This document shows, piece after piece, positions 34,557 through 46,768 of a stretch of DNA of 64,000 nt (the first letter of the stretch is position 1; each line of letters starts with the position of its first letter). The translations under genes and the position numbers were made by a program. Origin of the DNA: Dermanyssus gallinae (taxonomy: Eukaryota; Arthropoda; Arachnida; Mesostigmata; Dermanyssidae); NCBI GenBank assembly GCA_003439945.1, contig QVRM01006416.1, positions 1,936,001-2,000,000 of the forward strand. Reading direction: 5' to 3'. Below the pieces are notes generated by a model, which had not been told where the DNA came from, made no database searches, and saw only the letters and a list, made by a program, of their open reading frames with translations.

Positions 34557-34821
34557 ACACACTTTTCAATTCATCACACGCAATGACCTTGCCCTTTGCC
34601 GATTTGGCACACGAGGAGCTCTTGGCCATGTCGACGACCGCTCGGGCGCCTCTTGGTGTCCGCTTTTTTGAGTAGTTTTACTGTGACGTTTCGTCCGTAT
34701 AGTGTCGTAGAGAACCGCTCTCGTAGTGTCCAGCCTATCGAGACGCTGTCTGATGTACAAGACGTGGCAGGATTGCTTTTGTCGAATGATTTAAGATTGA
34801 TTAACGTTATTGCCATTTATA
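34557..34821. other. No gene recognised
   Basis: Overlapping short ORFs on both strands; nothing recognised. Confidence 0.5.
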
Positions 34822-34849
34822 AAGTATATATATATATATATATATATAA
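34822..34849. repeat. (TA)n microsatellite
   Basis: TA run. Confidence 0.94.
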
Positions 34850-34915
34850 TACAATTGGCTCAATAAATTCCCGAAGTACCTCGAAATTAAATGCGTAACC
34901 ATGTCACAGCAAAAT

Positions 34916-35200
34916 TTAATAATGTTTGTTTTTAACGTACATCACTTTTGTTGGCACACACTGGTGGGATCGGTTATAGAGGCTGCGGAACGTCTCGGGA
35001 AAGTCGTTTACTGGAATGCTGCTAAGCACCAATGCCACATTTACTTGAATTGATGCTGCGGCTTCAAGACGCTCTCGCTTAATGAAAGATTTGAGTTTGG
35101 GGAAGGGCATGACATGTGCGGGGTCAAATCAGGCAAATATGAGTGGTACTCGAGGACCGTGGCCATAGATCAAGACGTTTCTGTAGGCCGAGCCAATGCA
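34916..35200 (-). pseudogene. mariner-type transposase C-terminal fragment
   Basis: On the minus strand VLEYHSYLPDLTPH corresponds to VLEHPPYSPDLAPxD around the last catalytic Asp. A frameshift then puts MPFPKLKSFIKRERLE (the FLFPKLKxxLKGxRFE block) in another frame. Next come IQVNVALVLSSIPVNDF and FRSLYNRSHQCVPTK, the usual end IPxxDFxxxFxxLYxRxxxCIxxxGDYVE. The first two thirds of the protein are missing. It is closer to the FPKLK lineage at 4.4 kb than to the SDYHLF mariner at 54.7 kb. Confidence 0.72.
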
Positions 35201-35289
35201 GAAGACATGATTTGCCATCGGAATTGTAAAGTTCAGGCCGAGTACGACGAGTTTTCACGAGCAAACCTCTTAGAATATCCCTCTCGCCA

Positions 35290-35291
<2 letters not shown>

Positions 35292-35334
<43 letters not shown>
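35292..35334. repeat. (TA)n microsatellite
   Basis: Uninterrupted TA run. Confidence 0.96.
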
Positions 35335-35338
<4 letters not shown>

Positions 35339-35999
35339 CAAATCAACGGAGTTAAAGCGGTTGCCGAGAAGTCGACCCATACCACGCTTGTGGCAAGGCA
35401 CTCTTTCACGGTCTTACGGAATTGTGATAGTATACCGATGTGGATATATGCATATATATATATACATATGCACATACATATGTATGCAGATGTATATGAT
35501 TTCGAGATGTTTTATCGTAAATCAACCATTTTATGGACGAATTCAAAAACTATGTAAGAATCATTGAGTTTACAGGTTGAAAGCAATTTGAGCGTGAGTA
35601 AAGAAGCTATATATGTACAAAAACAGATCTAAATTTTGCCGTATTGAGTGTCTATCAACTTTACATCTCGTATGAGACCACGTCTACAATTAAATAGAAC
35701 GTGTCATTGTTTGTTTAAGTACCCGGGGTGTCTGCAGCCTAAACAACGGTAAGCGCTATCTGATTGGGGGACGGGGACATGACTGTTTTTTAGTGGGTTG
35801 GAGCCCCACACTACCGGCCCAAACTTGCAGGGACCTTTCTGCTGTGGTGTCCGTGTGCGCAACCGCATTTTCCAGTTAGTCCTCTACAAAAAAAATGTTC
35901 ACAAACGCGTTAACGTTGCTTTTCCTACCTGTGACCAAGAATCAATAGCGTTTTGAGGAGGCTGCAGGCGTGTATGAAAGATAAGGGTGGACTACTTGA

Positions 36000-36003
<4 letters not shown>
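35335..36003. other. No gene; contains dispersed repeat copy B at 35690-35762
   Basis: An ATATGCATATG-type tract lies at about 35447-35490. Bases 35690-35762 repeat 34472-34556. Otherwise nothing is recognised. Confidence 0.6.

Positions 36004-36078
<75 letters not shown>
36004..36078. repeat. (AT)n microsatellite
   Basis: AT run of about 75 bases. Confidence 0.97.
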
Positions 36079-36079
<1 letters not shown>

Positions 36080-36181
36080 CAAGTAATTTACTCATTAAAC
36101 TAAACTTTTAGTGTGTTAATATCTGCCGTCGTCAATTTGTAGTAAGCTTTCAAAGTTGTTGCCGTAATTATGGCCTAGCAT

Positions 36182-36204
36182 GTATATATATATATATATA
36201 TATA
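36182..36204. repeat. (TA)n microsatellite
   Basis: TA run of 23 bases. Confidence 0.93.
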
Positions 36205-38624
36205 GCTCTAATCTGTTGCACTCATTAGGAGAAGCTTCGTCGCCGATTTTTGAAAATCCCGAAATAGAGAGCCACCAAACTAAACGCTTTGCTAAGTACA
36301 AAGTTATTATTATGCGTACTAATATGGTATTATAAAATACTTTAATCGTTAATATATTTAATAAGTTTCATATATGTTGAGTGCACTGTGGAATCAAATG
36401 CTTCTTGGAACAGTGCGCAACGAAAAATTCGAATTTTGTGGGCGCAGGATTAATTTATTTGGCAATGTTACAATTTGTTCTTGTCCCTGTATAAACCTAC
36501 AGGCTAATGTTAGCATTGAGTATGACGTTTGCTCAGGTTTGGTAATACGACGACCGAGTGCATACACAGACCTGTATTACAAATTGCAGCAACTAGCATT
36601 TTCTTTACACGTAGACAGCAACAATATCTGTTCTGGAAACTAGCCAAGTCCCAGCTGTTTTAGAAGATAAAGGGTGCCACTGCCGACGCTCGCGCTGATA
36701 TGAAGTTAATGCCGAAGAAGTTCAAATGCAATATGGTACGGAGTTAGAGTTATGAAAATGCTTGAGGTCAACCGACTTGCAGATAAGGATGATTATGTTC
36801 ATTATTCTAGGAATATATGCGTTCTATTTAATATTACAATTTTCAGCTATGGACGTCTGGACAACGGGTTAAAACACACGACCGGAACAAATTAGGGGAT
36901 TATGACCGGCAAACATGTGGCGTGCGTCACAGTATTTTTCACTGTGGCCAACTTTAATTTCGACCTCGTAGCAAGACATTGGTAATTTTCAAATCTCACT
37001 GAAATGCTTATCTCTGTCAGGAGAGGCTTGGGCATTCCTTTAGAACACAATGTTTTTGGCAGTACGCTGTCATTTGAACTACTTATTTTTCTCTGGATTT
37101 TTTTTTTCGACATTGCGCCTCTGTAACATATCTTCGTTACCTCGAAAAAAAAAAATAGAGAGATGCCGTCCGCACTACTTTCGAGCTACCAAGCCGCTAT
37201 AATATACAAGAGCTGTTATGATTCGGCACAGGCTGTTTGGTCAGCACCAGAATAATATTTTCTATGTGCTTTGGTTTATATACAAAAACCGTAATGCTCA
37301 TGTAAGGCTCTGGCTCTCATCATACTTTTCGTCTCTGCCTCTCCGTAATCCCTTTAGGAAATATCACCCGACAGATTAGGCAAGGGTAGGCTTTGCAGCT
37401 TCTTTGTAACGATATAACACGATGTATAATGCCCGTAGATTAAAAACATTAGATTATTGATTGATTTAATGGTCGCCTGGCATGTATACCTAAATGCACG
37501 CCAAGCAAATAATAAATCAATGATATAATATTTCTTTTTATTCGATTACTATTGTAGTTACGTCATTTCTCGACAAAGGTGGTACCACGAATACGGTGAG
37601 ACACCTGTCCGATGGTCGGTTATATTTACGTACGATCCCTAATGCTGCCTCGAAGCGTATCTTAGTTCTACGAAATTAGGAAAGCTGTAAACGACACAAG
37701 TCTAGCATAAACGTCTTCCCAGACTATGTATTATACGCTGGTGTGCCGCGCCTTTGCCCTCTTTAATAAATACGTCTAGGAATATTGGTCTGGTTATCTC
37801 TGAGGTAAAGTCCGAGCTCACTCCAGCACTGTCAAATCTTTACGAACTAAGCATTAGGTGTAAAACAAATGACCGATTCCTTAACTAACACGGGACACCG
37901 ATCATTTTCACGCTTCCGGGCTTACTATACGCGTGCGGCCGCCGGTGATAAAACGGCACTGCCGTCTGTTCAATATCCCCTCGCATCTAATGGGGAGCTG
38001 AGGTCGTAGAACAGAAATACGTTGTGTTTTTAAACAAACTTATCAATAAATATATATGTCTGCAGTGTTTAAAAAACGGAGCGTTGTCATGCGAGATCGA
38101 TTAGTTTCTAGAGAAGAATTATTTTTCTTTTCTTGTAGATTTTAATCTAGCTAACGTTACCCCGCCTCTACATTTCTCAGCTAAGATATGTTAGCACAGT
38201 ATGTTAGCCTGGTAAAAAGGTGGAACTGAGATACTGGAGTATACTGCCCGCCAACACTAGGAGAAAGTGGGTTCGACTACATCCCCCCCCCCACCCCTGA
38301 CTAACTTTAAGAACTGCTCGGTCATATCCAATGTTCTTATAGTATAAATAAAAATATTTGTTTTAAAAAGGTCGTTTTTAATTCTAGACTATCATCCGTC
38401 CCCTACGGGCTTGGAACTTAACCTGAGGTATATCTTCAATGCACCGAAGGCCGGAAATGTTCAGATTTCTAGGGTTTCCCCAACAGTCCTTGTGGTAGCA
38501 TGGCCGCTTCAGCGGTATGATATATAATCTATTCTCAATGAGCATCGCTCAAAGAAAATTCGAAAAAAATGTTCTTGTACTGGGACAGAGTATTTAACCT
38601 ATATGGCAATGTGCATCAAGTGTT
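36205..38624. other. Long spacer; one short dispersed-repeat copy and a possible tRNA-like remnant
   Basis: The 89-codon ORF at 36374-36643 and the 73-codon ORF at 36892-37113 match nothing. Bases 37450-37512 share attcgcctg-like and catgtatacctaa sequence with 56.33 kb. Near 38205-38280 an A-box-like tagcctggtaaaaagg is followed by gggttcgactac, which could be a decayed tRNA-derived element. Otherwise no gene or transposase is visible. Confidence 0.45.
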
Positions 38625-38631
38625 GTATATA

Positions 38632-38702
<71 letters not shown>
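38625..38702. repeat. (TA)n(GA)n compound microsatellite
   Basis: TA run to 38667 switches directly to a GA run of 35 bases. Confidence 0.97.
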
Positions 38703-38706
<4 letters not shown>

Positions 38707-38895
38707 TTGCCGCCGTAGGTGTTTCTGCTGGCACATTTGTTGTGCTTAGCATTTGAGGTACTTGCCTTTACTAAGTAGGACTACTCTCTCGACGACCACC
38801 TATCCTCTGCTTGGCACGCCACATAAACTTACGATGTTACGCGCGGTGAAGTTGCGTCGCCAGCGATCTGTTACAACGGCCGTCGTCATTCTAAG

Positions 38896-39010
38896 CAGCA
38901 GCAGCAGCAACAACAACAACAGCAACAACAGCAACAACAACAACAACAACAATAAACAACAACAACATCATCATCGTCATCAGAAGCAGCAGAAGTAACA
39001 ACAACAGCGG
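38896..39010 (+). repeat. (CAG/CAA/CAT)n array
   Basis: Mixed CAG, CAA and CAT triplets. The ORFs through it are repeat artefacts. Confidence 0.92.
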
Positions 39011-39411
39011 GAGTATTACATGAGTGACGACACGAGACTGCATTGCACGACTTGTTGCCAGCTTCACTGTTTCTGCTTCTGTTAGTGTTAGCCGGGCTGT
39101 ATGTAGCAGCCGATAGCAGCCGGACACCCAGGAGTAGAAAAATCCATTAGTCGTTAGCCGAATGGATCTTACAAAATGAGACCGTACACGGTAGAATTAC
39201 TACGGCCGCGCAAGAGCTGACCGCCGGCCGGAGCCAGCTAACGGCACGGCAATCGCCGCTATGGCGTTTTTATGTCGTTTTGCGCCTGCCAGCTTTTGTT
39301 GTAGGTCGTTGTATGCCGTCTTTGTAGGCCGTACCCCCAGGGAGGAAGAGATGGAACGAGAGAGAGAGCGACATATAGCAAGCACGCTGCTTTGACGAGT
39401 CTTTGACGATG

Positions 39412-39428
39412 TTTGATGTCGAGAGATC
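39412..39428 (+). repeat. Target-site duplication, left, of SINE copy 4
   Basis: tttgatgtcgagagatc, identical to 39613-39629. Confidence 0.93.
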
Positions 39429-39612
39429 GTCGAGCTCGGTGGCGTGGTGACATGCGTCTCCGCCTCGCCACCGGAGGAGACACATAGGTGCACGGGTTCG
39501 AACCCCACCGTTGCACATTTGTATTTATGGGGGTCCGTCTATAAAGCAATGCGAAAAGCAGTCTCATGGACGTTAAATCTTAGCTGAGAGTCAGCCCCGA
39601 AAGGATTTTTTT
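39429..39612 (+). mobile_element. tRNA-derived SINE, copy 4 (youngest, intact)
   Basis: This is a full SINE unit: head gtcgagctcggtggcgtgg, A-box-like tggcgtggtga, and B-box gggttcgaaccccac. The body has tatttatgggggtccgtcta and a catggacgttaaatct stretch, then gctgagagtcag, and ends cgaaaggatttttttt. A perfect 17-bp direct repeat flanks it, which fixes both ends and shows a recent target-primed insertion. The tail is a T run, so the element ends in a simple oligo-T/TTG tail instead of poly-A. It has no protein and depends on a LINE partner that cannot be identified here. Confidence 0.95.
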
Positions 39613-39629
39613 TTGATGTCGAGAGATCA
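39613..39629 (+). repeat. Target-site duplication, right, of SINE copy 4
   Basis: Perfect copy of 39412-39428. Confidence 0.93.
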
Positions 39630-41920
39630 CTCGCTGCTGTGCGGCGTCTCAGATGCGTTCTTCCCCATAAGTTTTAACCGCTTTAAATTTAAATAGTTCG
39701 GGTCATGCTCCTTAAAGATTCTGACTCGCTGTTTGCTAGTCGCAAACATCGCGAGATGTATCGTCGGCCTGAATGGTTCGGTCCAAGACACGAGGTGCGC
39801 TCTGGGCGCATCAGTCCAGACGGAGCTAACGTAAAATAACACAATAGTGCTAAATCCGCTGCGCCAAATGTCTAAATATGTCGTATGCAAATTGTTTTAA
39901 ACTGTATTGTTTAAGTAAAGATAATACTACTGAGCTAAGAACTTTACGGTCAGTCGTTGAATGTTTTACTCGCTGGCGTGTAAAACAAAGTTCATATCAA
40001 ACATAAAAGTGTTATGCTGAAACACCGCAAAGTACTCGTATAACAACGGGATTAGGACGAGGATGATCTGCGATGTGAACCTGAATGAACTTGCCTCGCC
40101 TTTTTGCTTGCTAACCGACGATCCGCTATCTATACGGCACCATCACTTGCTATCTCTTTCACCGGCTGGTTCATACATTTATTTCTGCACAATAATAATG
40201 TTGTTTGCTACATCTTCTAATGTTAGTGGGCGGCTTGGGTTAGCCCGAGGCCTATTTTTTGTCTGTGTAAGTGTGTATGTATGACGTGGCATTTGGCATG
40301 CAGGTCCCGATCTGTAACCACACTCCCGCCCAAAAGGCTGCATGTGTAGAGTTATTCGGCACAGTCATTTTTTTTCTCTGTTCTGCGTTGCCATGCAATA
40401 ATAGCAGCTCATTCGCCCCGAATGAGCCGCCGATCTATACTTAGGTCACGGTCGGGCTCGATGTTTCACATCATCAGCACTGCCGTCCTGATATTCGTGT
40501 AATATTTTTGTATGCTCGGCATTGAGCCGGCCTAGCTGGCGTCTATGCTAGATCTTAGCAGAGTCATCTGTTCCTATTATAATCGCTCGTGTAGGCGCCA
40601 CGTCAACTCCCCATTCGGTTGTTCGGTTTTCCGGACCCGCTTCGTAGTCGACGCGTCGGCTACGGAGTGCCCGGTTTGGCGGCGCGGGATCCTGCAATAT
40701 GCAGATAGATAGATGTCTTCTGCCTTAATCGAGACATTCCTCGTCGGTGCTTTCTTGCCTCACGGGCAAAACTAGTAGATGAGTATAAATATTCTGCTCT
40801 TAGCAGCTTCCAGAAGACGTAGCGTTACAGCTACAGTTTGCTGATGTTTCTTATTCTTTTGCAAATACCACAGCTGTCACTGGTGGCGGGACCATGCTTG
40901 TGCTGCTGCTGTGCGTGTGTGGGAAAAGTAGTCTGGGAATAGTGGTCTGAGTTTGAAGCGGAACAGCAGCGACGCTGGCGTTAGCGCAATAGGCTTCCCG
41001 TCATTCGTGTCATGTATGTCATGGTCCGGCTGGTTACTATTGCTTTCATGTCTGGCGCGAAAGGGTGTAAGAAGCTCCCGGAATCCAGTGACGGTCGTAT
41101 TGGATCTAAGTTTCCTTTTGGCCATTTAAAAGTTTCGACCGCCTTGCGGTCCACCACTTTTTCTGTCACGAATTCCCAATTCCAATTGATGCCAAACCCG
41201 GCTTGAACGGTCTGGGTCTCAGCGCGGTTTGTGTTGTGCAATAAATTCCATTTACTCGGCTGCTATTCGTAACGTTCGTGCAGAAAATGTTGGTTGTGGA
41301 CTTAGATTTGGCATTGCGTTGTCGTTAAACTAACAGAAACCGAAACGGCGTTAGGTTAGGCGACGAGTTATATGTGTGGCGCTTTCGTTACCGCGCAAGC
41401 GAATACTGCGCATATATTTCCATAAAATATATCTTGTTGTTATCTTTCTTGCCTTCAGCTCGAACCCTGGTGTTGGCGGCAATAACTTTCCGATAACACC
41501 CGCTTCCCACACCTCGGGCTTGGCCTCTTATATCGCCTATTTCTGCGTTATTGTACGTGTGTACCTGTATAACACGTATGATTTATCTCAGATACCGTAG
41601 TGGACTGAGACGATCAGATGTTCGATTGTAAACCGAGACTCCTCATCAAGCCTTATCGTTAATGAAGGGGCTATCTACAGATCGCGTAGTTTGCAAGCTC
41701 CTTTTTTCTTTGCTGAATATGTTACAACCTTCATTTCTCAAGGGAACCGCTTGCGCTTTACTTCGATGAAAAATTGAGGTCTTCTATGCTCTCCGTGTCT
41801 TCTCGACTGCTAACTTTGGTCGGCCGGGTCCGACGGACGTTGTCGGCGCATCCGTTCCGTTTCCAGCTCGTTCTTTCTTTTTAGGGCTCTCTCCATCAGC
41901 CTCACTCGTTCAGACTTCAT
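39630..41920. other. Spacer with unrecognised ORFs
   Basis: ORFs at 39627-39890 (minus, 87 codons) and 40981-41241 (minus, 86 codons; antisense to 41012-41206) have mixed composition, but no family was recognised. I see no transposon terminal repeat. Confidence 0.4.
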
Positions 41921-42125
41921 TTACGCTCGTCCCTCAAGCATGGCGGAAACTAGATCCCTCACCGCCGTGTTCGACGACGCTAAAGCAACCGCTACCGGTG
42001 ATCCCGTACGTGCGTCTTGTAGTGCTGGGCAGAGGAAGATAATGTGGGTAACATCGACCACCTCGCCGGTCCCGCAGATGACGCTAGCAGGGTCAGTTTG
42101 CAACCTACTACTACTAGTACTACTA
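41921..42125 (-). pseudogene. LINE ORF2 C-terminal (zinc-motif) fragment
   Basis: The minus strand reads ICGTGEVVDVTHIIFLCP, then ALQDARTGS, and ends ...MLEGRA and a stop. The CxxxxxxxxxTHIxxxCPxxxxxR pattern is the zinc-like motif that follows the RNase H or RT end of many APE-type LINEs (R1 and Jockey groups). The first Cys of a CxxC pair appears to be serine or lost. Nothing upstream on the minus strand extends it, so it is a short 3' remnant. Confidence 0.5.
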
Positions 42126-42378
42126 TAAGCGCTGAAATGACCAAATCAACTATTTGCTTGTCCTCGATGTGTCTACTTTGACGCGATACGAATACTGTCG
42201 CATGTTGTAACGAATATGTGGTTAGGTAAATACCAAAAGCACCAAAAAGAAGTTTAATTCTTTCCTAACGTTTTTTAGATAAGTCAACTAGAAAACAAAT
42301 GAATTGAATAAAAATAATTTTTTGCACTAGTGTTGAACTACGACTACTCGATGCAGAAGCTGCATAAGCAAGTTTGTT

Positions 42379-42525
42379 GTGTGATTAAGTTGCACTGAGT
42401 AGCGTTTAGCAACAAGAAAGTGGCACCGCTGGACTAGACTCGTGAAGCTGCTTCCTAAAGTAGGGTTAGTTTCACCCTATACAGGACTCACAAAAAGATT
42501 CGCACGCGAGGATTCACGGTTACAA
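42379..42525 (+). repeat. Local duplication, unit A (partner 42930-43070)
   Basis: Both start tgtgta/gttaagttgcaytgagtRgc and share tttagca, gctagacts and caaRacttgcacgc-like stretches in the same order. Similarity is partial, so the duplication is old. Confidence 0.6.
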
Positions 42526-42929
42526 AACTATGATATTTCAGCCTACATCCACAACTTTATGTTTGTATTAAATATTAATTTTATAGTAAGTAAATATAGG
42601 TTACAGCAATGTCCACCGGAATCACTTTCGTCGTTTCATTTCCTCCACGCGCTGTGATCGGGATGGCTACTTCGTCCGCGTAGGTCGTCGTCTGAACGCC
42701 TTCCGGTCTGCAAAAAGCCGTACTATGGATCCCATGGGACGCCAAAAGTCAGGACAACCTTAGTGTGTCTGTGTATGCTTGACCAGTGGCTGAAGTAGGA
42801 GGCTATGGTATTTTACGAGTACAAGGAAACTCGTGTTTCAGACACTATGCCCATGAAGTTCTGCCATCCTAATAAGTTAAAGGAACTGGGTCTACCCGAT
42901 GCGAGCACTGCACAAGTACTCATGTTGTG

Positions 42930-43070
42930 TACTAAGTTACATTGAGTGGCCTTTAGCAGTAGCAACAACAAAGCAGCTCAGCTAGACTGTCAGACTCGGT
43001 AAACCTCTAGCTCAACCGGGCGATTTCCTCCAATACAGACCCACCGCAAGACTTGCACGCTGCGCCTTTG
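42930..43070 (+). repeat. Local duplication, unit B
   Basis: Partner of 42379-42525, about 550 bp downstream in the same orientation. Confidence 0.6.
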
Positions 43071-44527
43071 CCTTTTATAGGACTTGCGAAGCAAAGAATC
43101 AAGCATCTCCAGTCACCCTAGCCACCTCATGGTCACTTAAGATCGCCGCAAGGGGTCGCGGTCACAATACAATTGTAGCTCGGCCTACATCTACAACTCC
43201 TATAGCTAGTACAACAGCTACCATTGTAGCTACTACAGCCGCTGCCTGTGCTGATGCTGCAACCCCTCTTCCACCAGTTGTTCTACCGCTGCGCCTGCTG
43301 GCTCTGCAACCCCTTCCGTCCATCAATTCCCCTTCAGCTGCCCTGCTGATGCTGCACGCCCAGCCCATTTGTCAGTTCTTCAGGCGCCGGCTGCTGAAAA
43401 CGCCACACTTCTGCTACGAATGCTTCTTCGAGGCCAAACTCGATGATTAGTTTTCAGTGGACTTGGGTTGATTTTTCTTATAGGCTTGGACGCGTAGAAA
43501 GAGGGAGACAGAAACTGGTGGCACAAAATAGCACACATATTCCCGCTATTATGATTGTTTTGTCTGCGTCTATGGGCGGGTTTCGGAACTGCGGACTGTA
43601 TAGGCTTGGGATAGCTCATGGAAATAATCAAGATAGATCGACTATGGCCATGAATGGATGAAACACATCTTTTTTACTAATGAATACTTGCAAATACACT
43701 TGAAGGCATACAGTCTCTGTACTGAGGAGGCTGGTATTAGGTTAGGTGCCTCCTATCTACACACCCAGACGTCGTAAGAGAAGTAAGCGTCGGTCATGCC
43801 AGATGCCTGTCTATACGCAAACGACACCGTCCTGTACACCTAACGCGCTGTTCAAGATATTCGTCCTGAAGTTCTGAAAGTCGCGCTGTTCCGTTGTGCA
43901 TGCCGCTCGATGGCTTTGTCGGCTGCAGCTAGTCCTCTGAACGGACCAGTGCAGCGAAATGACACGACGTGCTAGAGCAAACAAAAACTAATAATTCTGC
44001 AAGGGAATACGCGAACACGCAGCAGAACGATTATTATCGATCCCATCTTACACCGAGTTGCTGGTTGACCGTGAACTTCCACTTTGTCGGCCAAAGCCCA
44101 CCTGTCATATCAACAGCATAATGGATGATGCATGGAAGAGCAACTTGGAGAAATACTTGCAACCACAGAGAGGTAGGATAAGAATGCGGAATATTGGTCT
44201 ACATGGATGTTTGTCGACGTTTCCGTGCAACGATAACGGTACGCGGTCTCCAATGTTCAATGTATGTATACGATGCCTGGTCACGACTGTTTGCCGTCGG
44301 CTGTGCCGCCATATGTCTGCCACAGCAAGTGTACAATTATAGCCCAGCCCAGGGTGTCAACGCTTTTAAGCAGTGGAAGGTGACTGTTCAGCTCTCAGAA
44401 CAGCCAGAGCGGTGCACGGAACCGAAAGCACGTCACAATGTTTATGTCGAGTTGCAAGCGAGGCAGATGACTTGCACGCAGGGCGATTGACGCCAGGTAA
44501 ACTCATTAGGCGGCTCGTGTTAGGCCA
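43071..44527. other. No gene recognised
   Basis: A GCT/CTA-rich low-complexity stretch spans about 43185-43290. ORFs at 44058-44490 (94 and 98 codons, overlapping frames) are motif-free. Confidence 0.5.
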
Positions 44528-44765
44528 TTAGACGCCTGACACGCAAATACAGAAAAAAATGAGCGTGAGAATTGTGCTCCGCGGCACCGAAACGATTTAC
44601 AAGCGCGTTAACGAACAGTGAAAATTGAGCTCGCAGTGTACAATAACCGACTGCTAAGACGCCTGACACGCTTTTGTGCATAGTGTGCATGAGAAGTGTG
44701 ATAAGGTAATGCGTTTTATTTGAACGACACGAATCACAGGCGTTAACAAAGTGTAGAAACTTTGG
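44528..44765. repeat. Imperfect tandem duplication, about 127-bp unit
   Basis: agacgcctgacacgc begins each unit (about 44530 and 44657). Each also has gagaaKtgtg and a later cgaa..acaRgcgttaac block. Confidence 0.65.
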
Positions 44766-44789
44766 CATTTCGAGTCTACTTAGACGTTC

Positions 44790-45549
44790 CGCCTTGTACC
44801 ATCCGTTCCATCCCTGTTGTTGACAGAATTTTCTTTGCGAGATGCTCATTGAGAATAGATGAAAACTATCGTACCGCTGAGGGTCAGCGGCCGTGCTGCC
44901 ACAAAGTCTGTTGCGAGAAACCTTAGGTATTTCAATATGTCCGGCCCTCGGTGCATGAAAATGTGCTCCATGGGACGGAGACTAATCTAGAATAAAAGCA
45001 ACTTCTCTAAAATTGTTTGTAATTCTAGACATGTTTTGCTTCTATGAAACAGTTATAGACTACCTCTATGAACCAAATTGCAAATAATTGCTAGCGTCAA
45101 CGAACAAATAAAATATGACTTTTATCCATAAATGTACTATTGCCGCTTTTTGTCAAAATGAATTCGAAAAAAATAACTGATGGCTATTTTAACAACCGTT
45201 AATACTAGGTTATACAGTTAACAATTCAAGGTATTTATGCTAAGAATACTGTTACATATTGAGTAACGGACGATATTAATATTACTGCTAAATACCGGAA
45301 AAGCAGTTAAGTATGGTTTTCTTAGATACTGAACAACGAATTGCAATAAGTATATGATACATTGTTGTCAAAAAGTTTGTATATACTGTTAAATTTAAAA
45401 GTATTCTAATGAAGATTGTATATTATTATATACTATTTTAAGCAAGTACTATTAAGTGTTAGTATTGATGTGGGCGAGATGTGTTCGACATCGTTTTTTT
45501 GATATTGTGGAAATACATGCTCATGCGTTAAGTCTTACTTAGTCTCTCA
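44790..45549. other. AT-rich spacer, nothing recognised
   Basis: No ORF of note and no repeat seen. Confidence 0.5.
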
Positions 45550-45790
45550 TGTAAGACCTCGTAATATCAAAATGCGTAAGCACATCTTTGCCTTCTCGGA
45601 TAACTTCACGTACGATTGTACCTCACAGGATCACTTCTGTAGTCGGTCTTACGTATCTACTTGCCGGTTTCGTACACACAGACCAGGTATCCCTTTTTGC
45701 TCGATCGTTGTACTCTGTGTGTTACGCAAGGCCTCGAAATAACGGAATGCGTAAGTCCATTTTTCTCGTCGTAGACGGCTTCCCTGGAGG
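45550..45790. repeat. Imperfect tandem duplication, about 174-bp period
   Basis: gtaagacctcgtaatatcaaaatgcgtaag (start about 45550; key parts: acctcg, aatgcgtaag) recurs as gcaaggcctcgaaataac..aatgcgtaag at about 45724. Both are followed by ttctcgKMKRacggcttc-like sequence. Confidence 0.6.
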
Positions 45791-46709
45791 ATTGGATAAT
45801 TCTATTTTTGGTGGCCGCGACGCTAATAACCTACACTTGGTTTAGCTTAAACACATATTGCTGTAAATAGAGTTAAATGGTAGCTGTACCGGACCGACCC
45901 AGCGAAGCTGCAGCTAGTAAACCGAGCGACGAGCTAATGCATAGTTTGCCGAAAAGACGTTGATTTACAATGTAATTGCATGCATAAGTTCTCAAAAATA
46001 CGTTTAGGTACGCCGTAACTATATGCAAATGTAACGAGCTTCTTTGCTAAATAGTAAAAAACGAGAGCAACCGTCAGTGCTCGTTAAAACGGCACATAGA
46101 GCCAGCTTTAACAAAGTCTATCATCTCTGCACATGGTTTAAGTTTATTATTCCAGCACGCGGTTTATGCGGAGTAAAACGTCTTTGGGATCTCTTGGCTA
46201 ATAGGGTGCTATTACCTATGCATTTCTCAGTTAAAATGTTTTTTCTTTTGACAAGCGACTTGGCTTCAATTAAGTACTTGTCACACCTAACTCCCAATTG
46301 TAGGTTGTATTTTATTTAACACGCCTTGAGTGCTGTTGAGCGGAAACGATCTACTTAATTAGTACTAACTTAATATTCTTCTCCAGCGTTGAATTCGAAG
46401 AACAGTCAAGCACTTCTTCTGTTGAAAGCTTGTCAGTAGGTGCTTGCCACTAGACGCGGATTGGTAGAGCAGGTAAATGGGTTAACCGCGCTCAGATAGC
46501 TTTGCGCTCAAAAAGCTCTTTCCAGTTCAGGCAGCAAATGTTAAGAGCTGACTTACGATCGCAATTGAAAATAGGTGAAGTGTGCAGCAACTTAAGACAC
46601 GTCTTAAAGTGTAGCTAAGATCGTGTTGGCTGCGTATCGTCATGATACTGTAGGAAGTAGAGATTTTCCGACCTAATCAGTAAGTAATGCCCTCTGGAGC
46701 GAGAGTATA
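45791..46709. other. No gene recognised
   Basis: A 91-codon plus-strand ORF at 46044-46319 lacks a known domain. Confidence 0.45.
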
Positions 46710-46768
46710 TTGCGTTTGTCAGAGTTGGCTGCACCTGGACGCCCTATGATCGGGCATTTCAATTCTAG

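Noticed and set aside
46440..46540. A-box-like ttggtagagcagg
   Set aside because: No B-box follows and no cloverleaf can be drawn.
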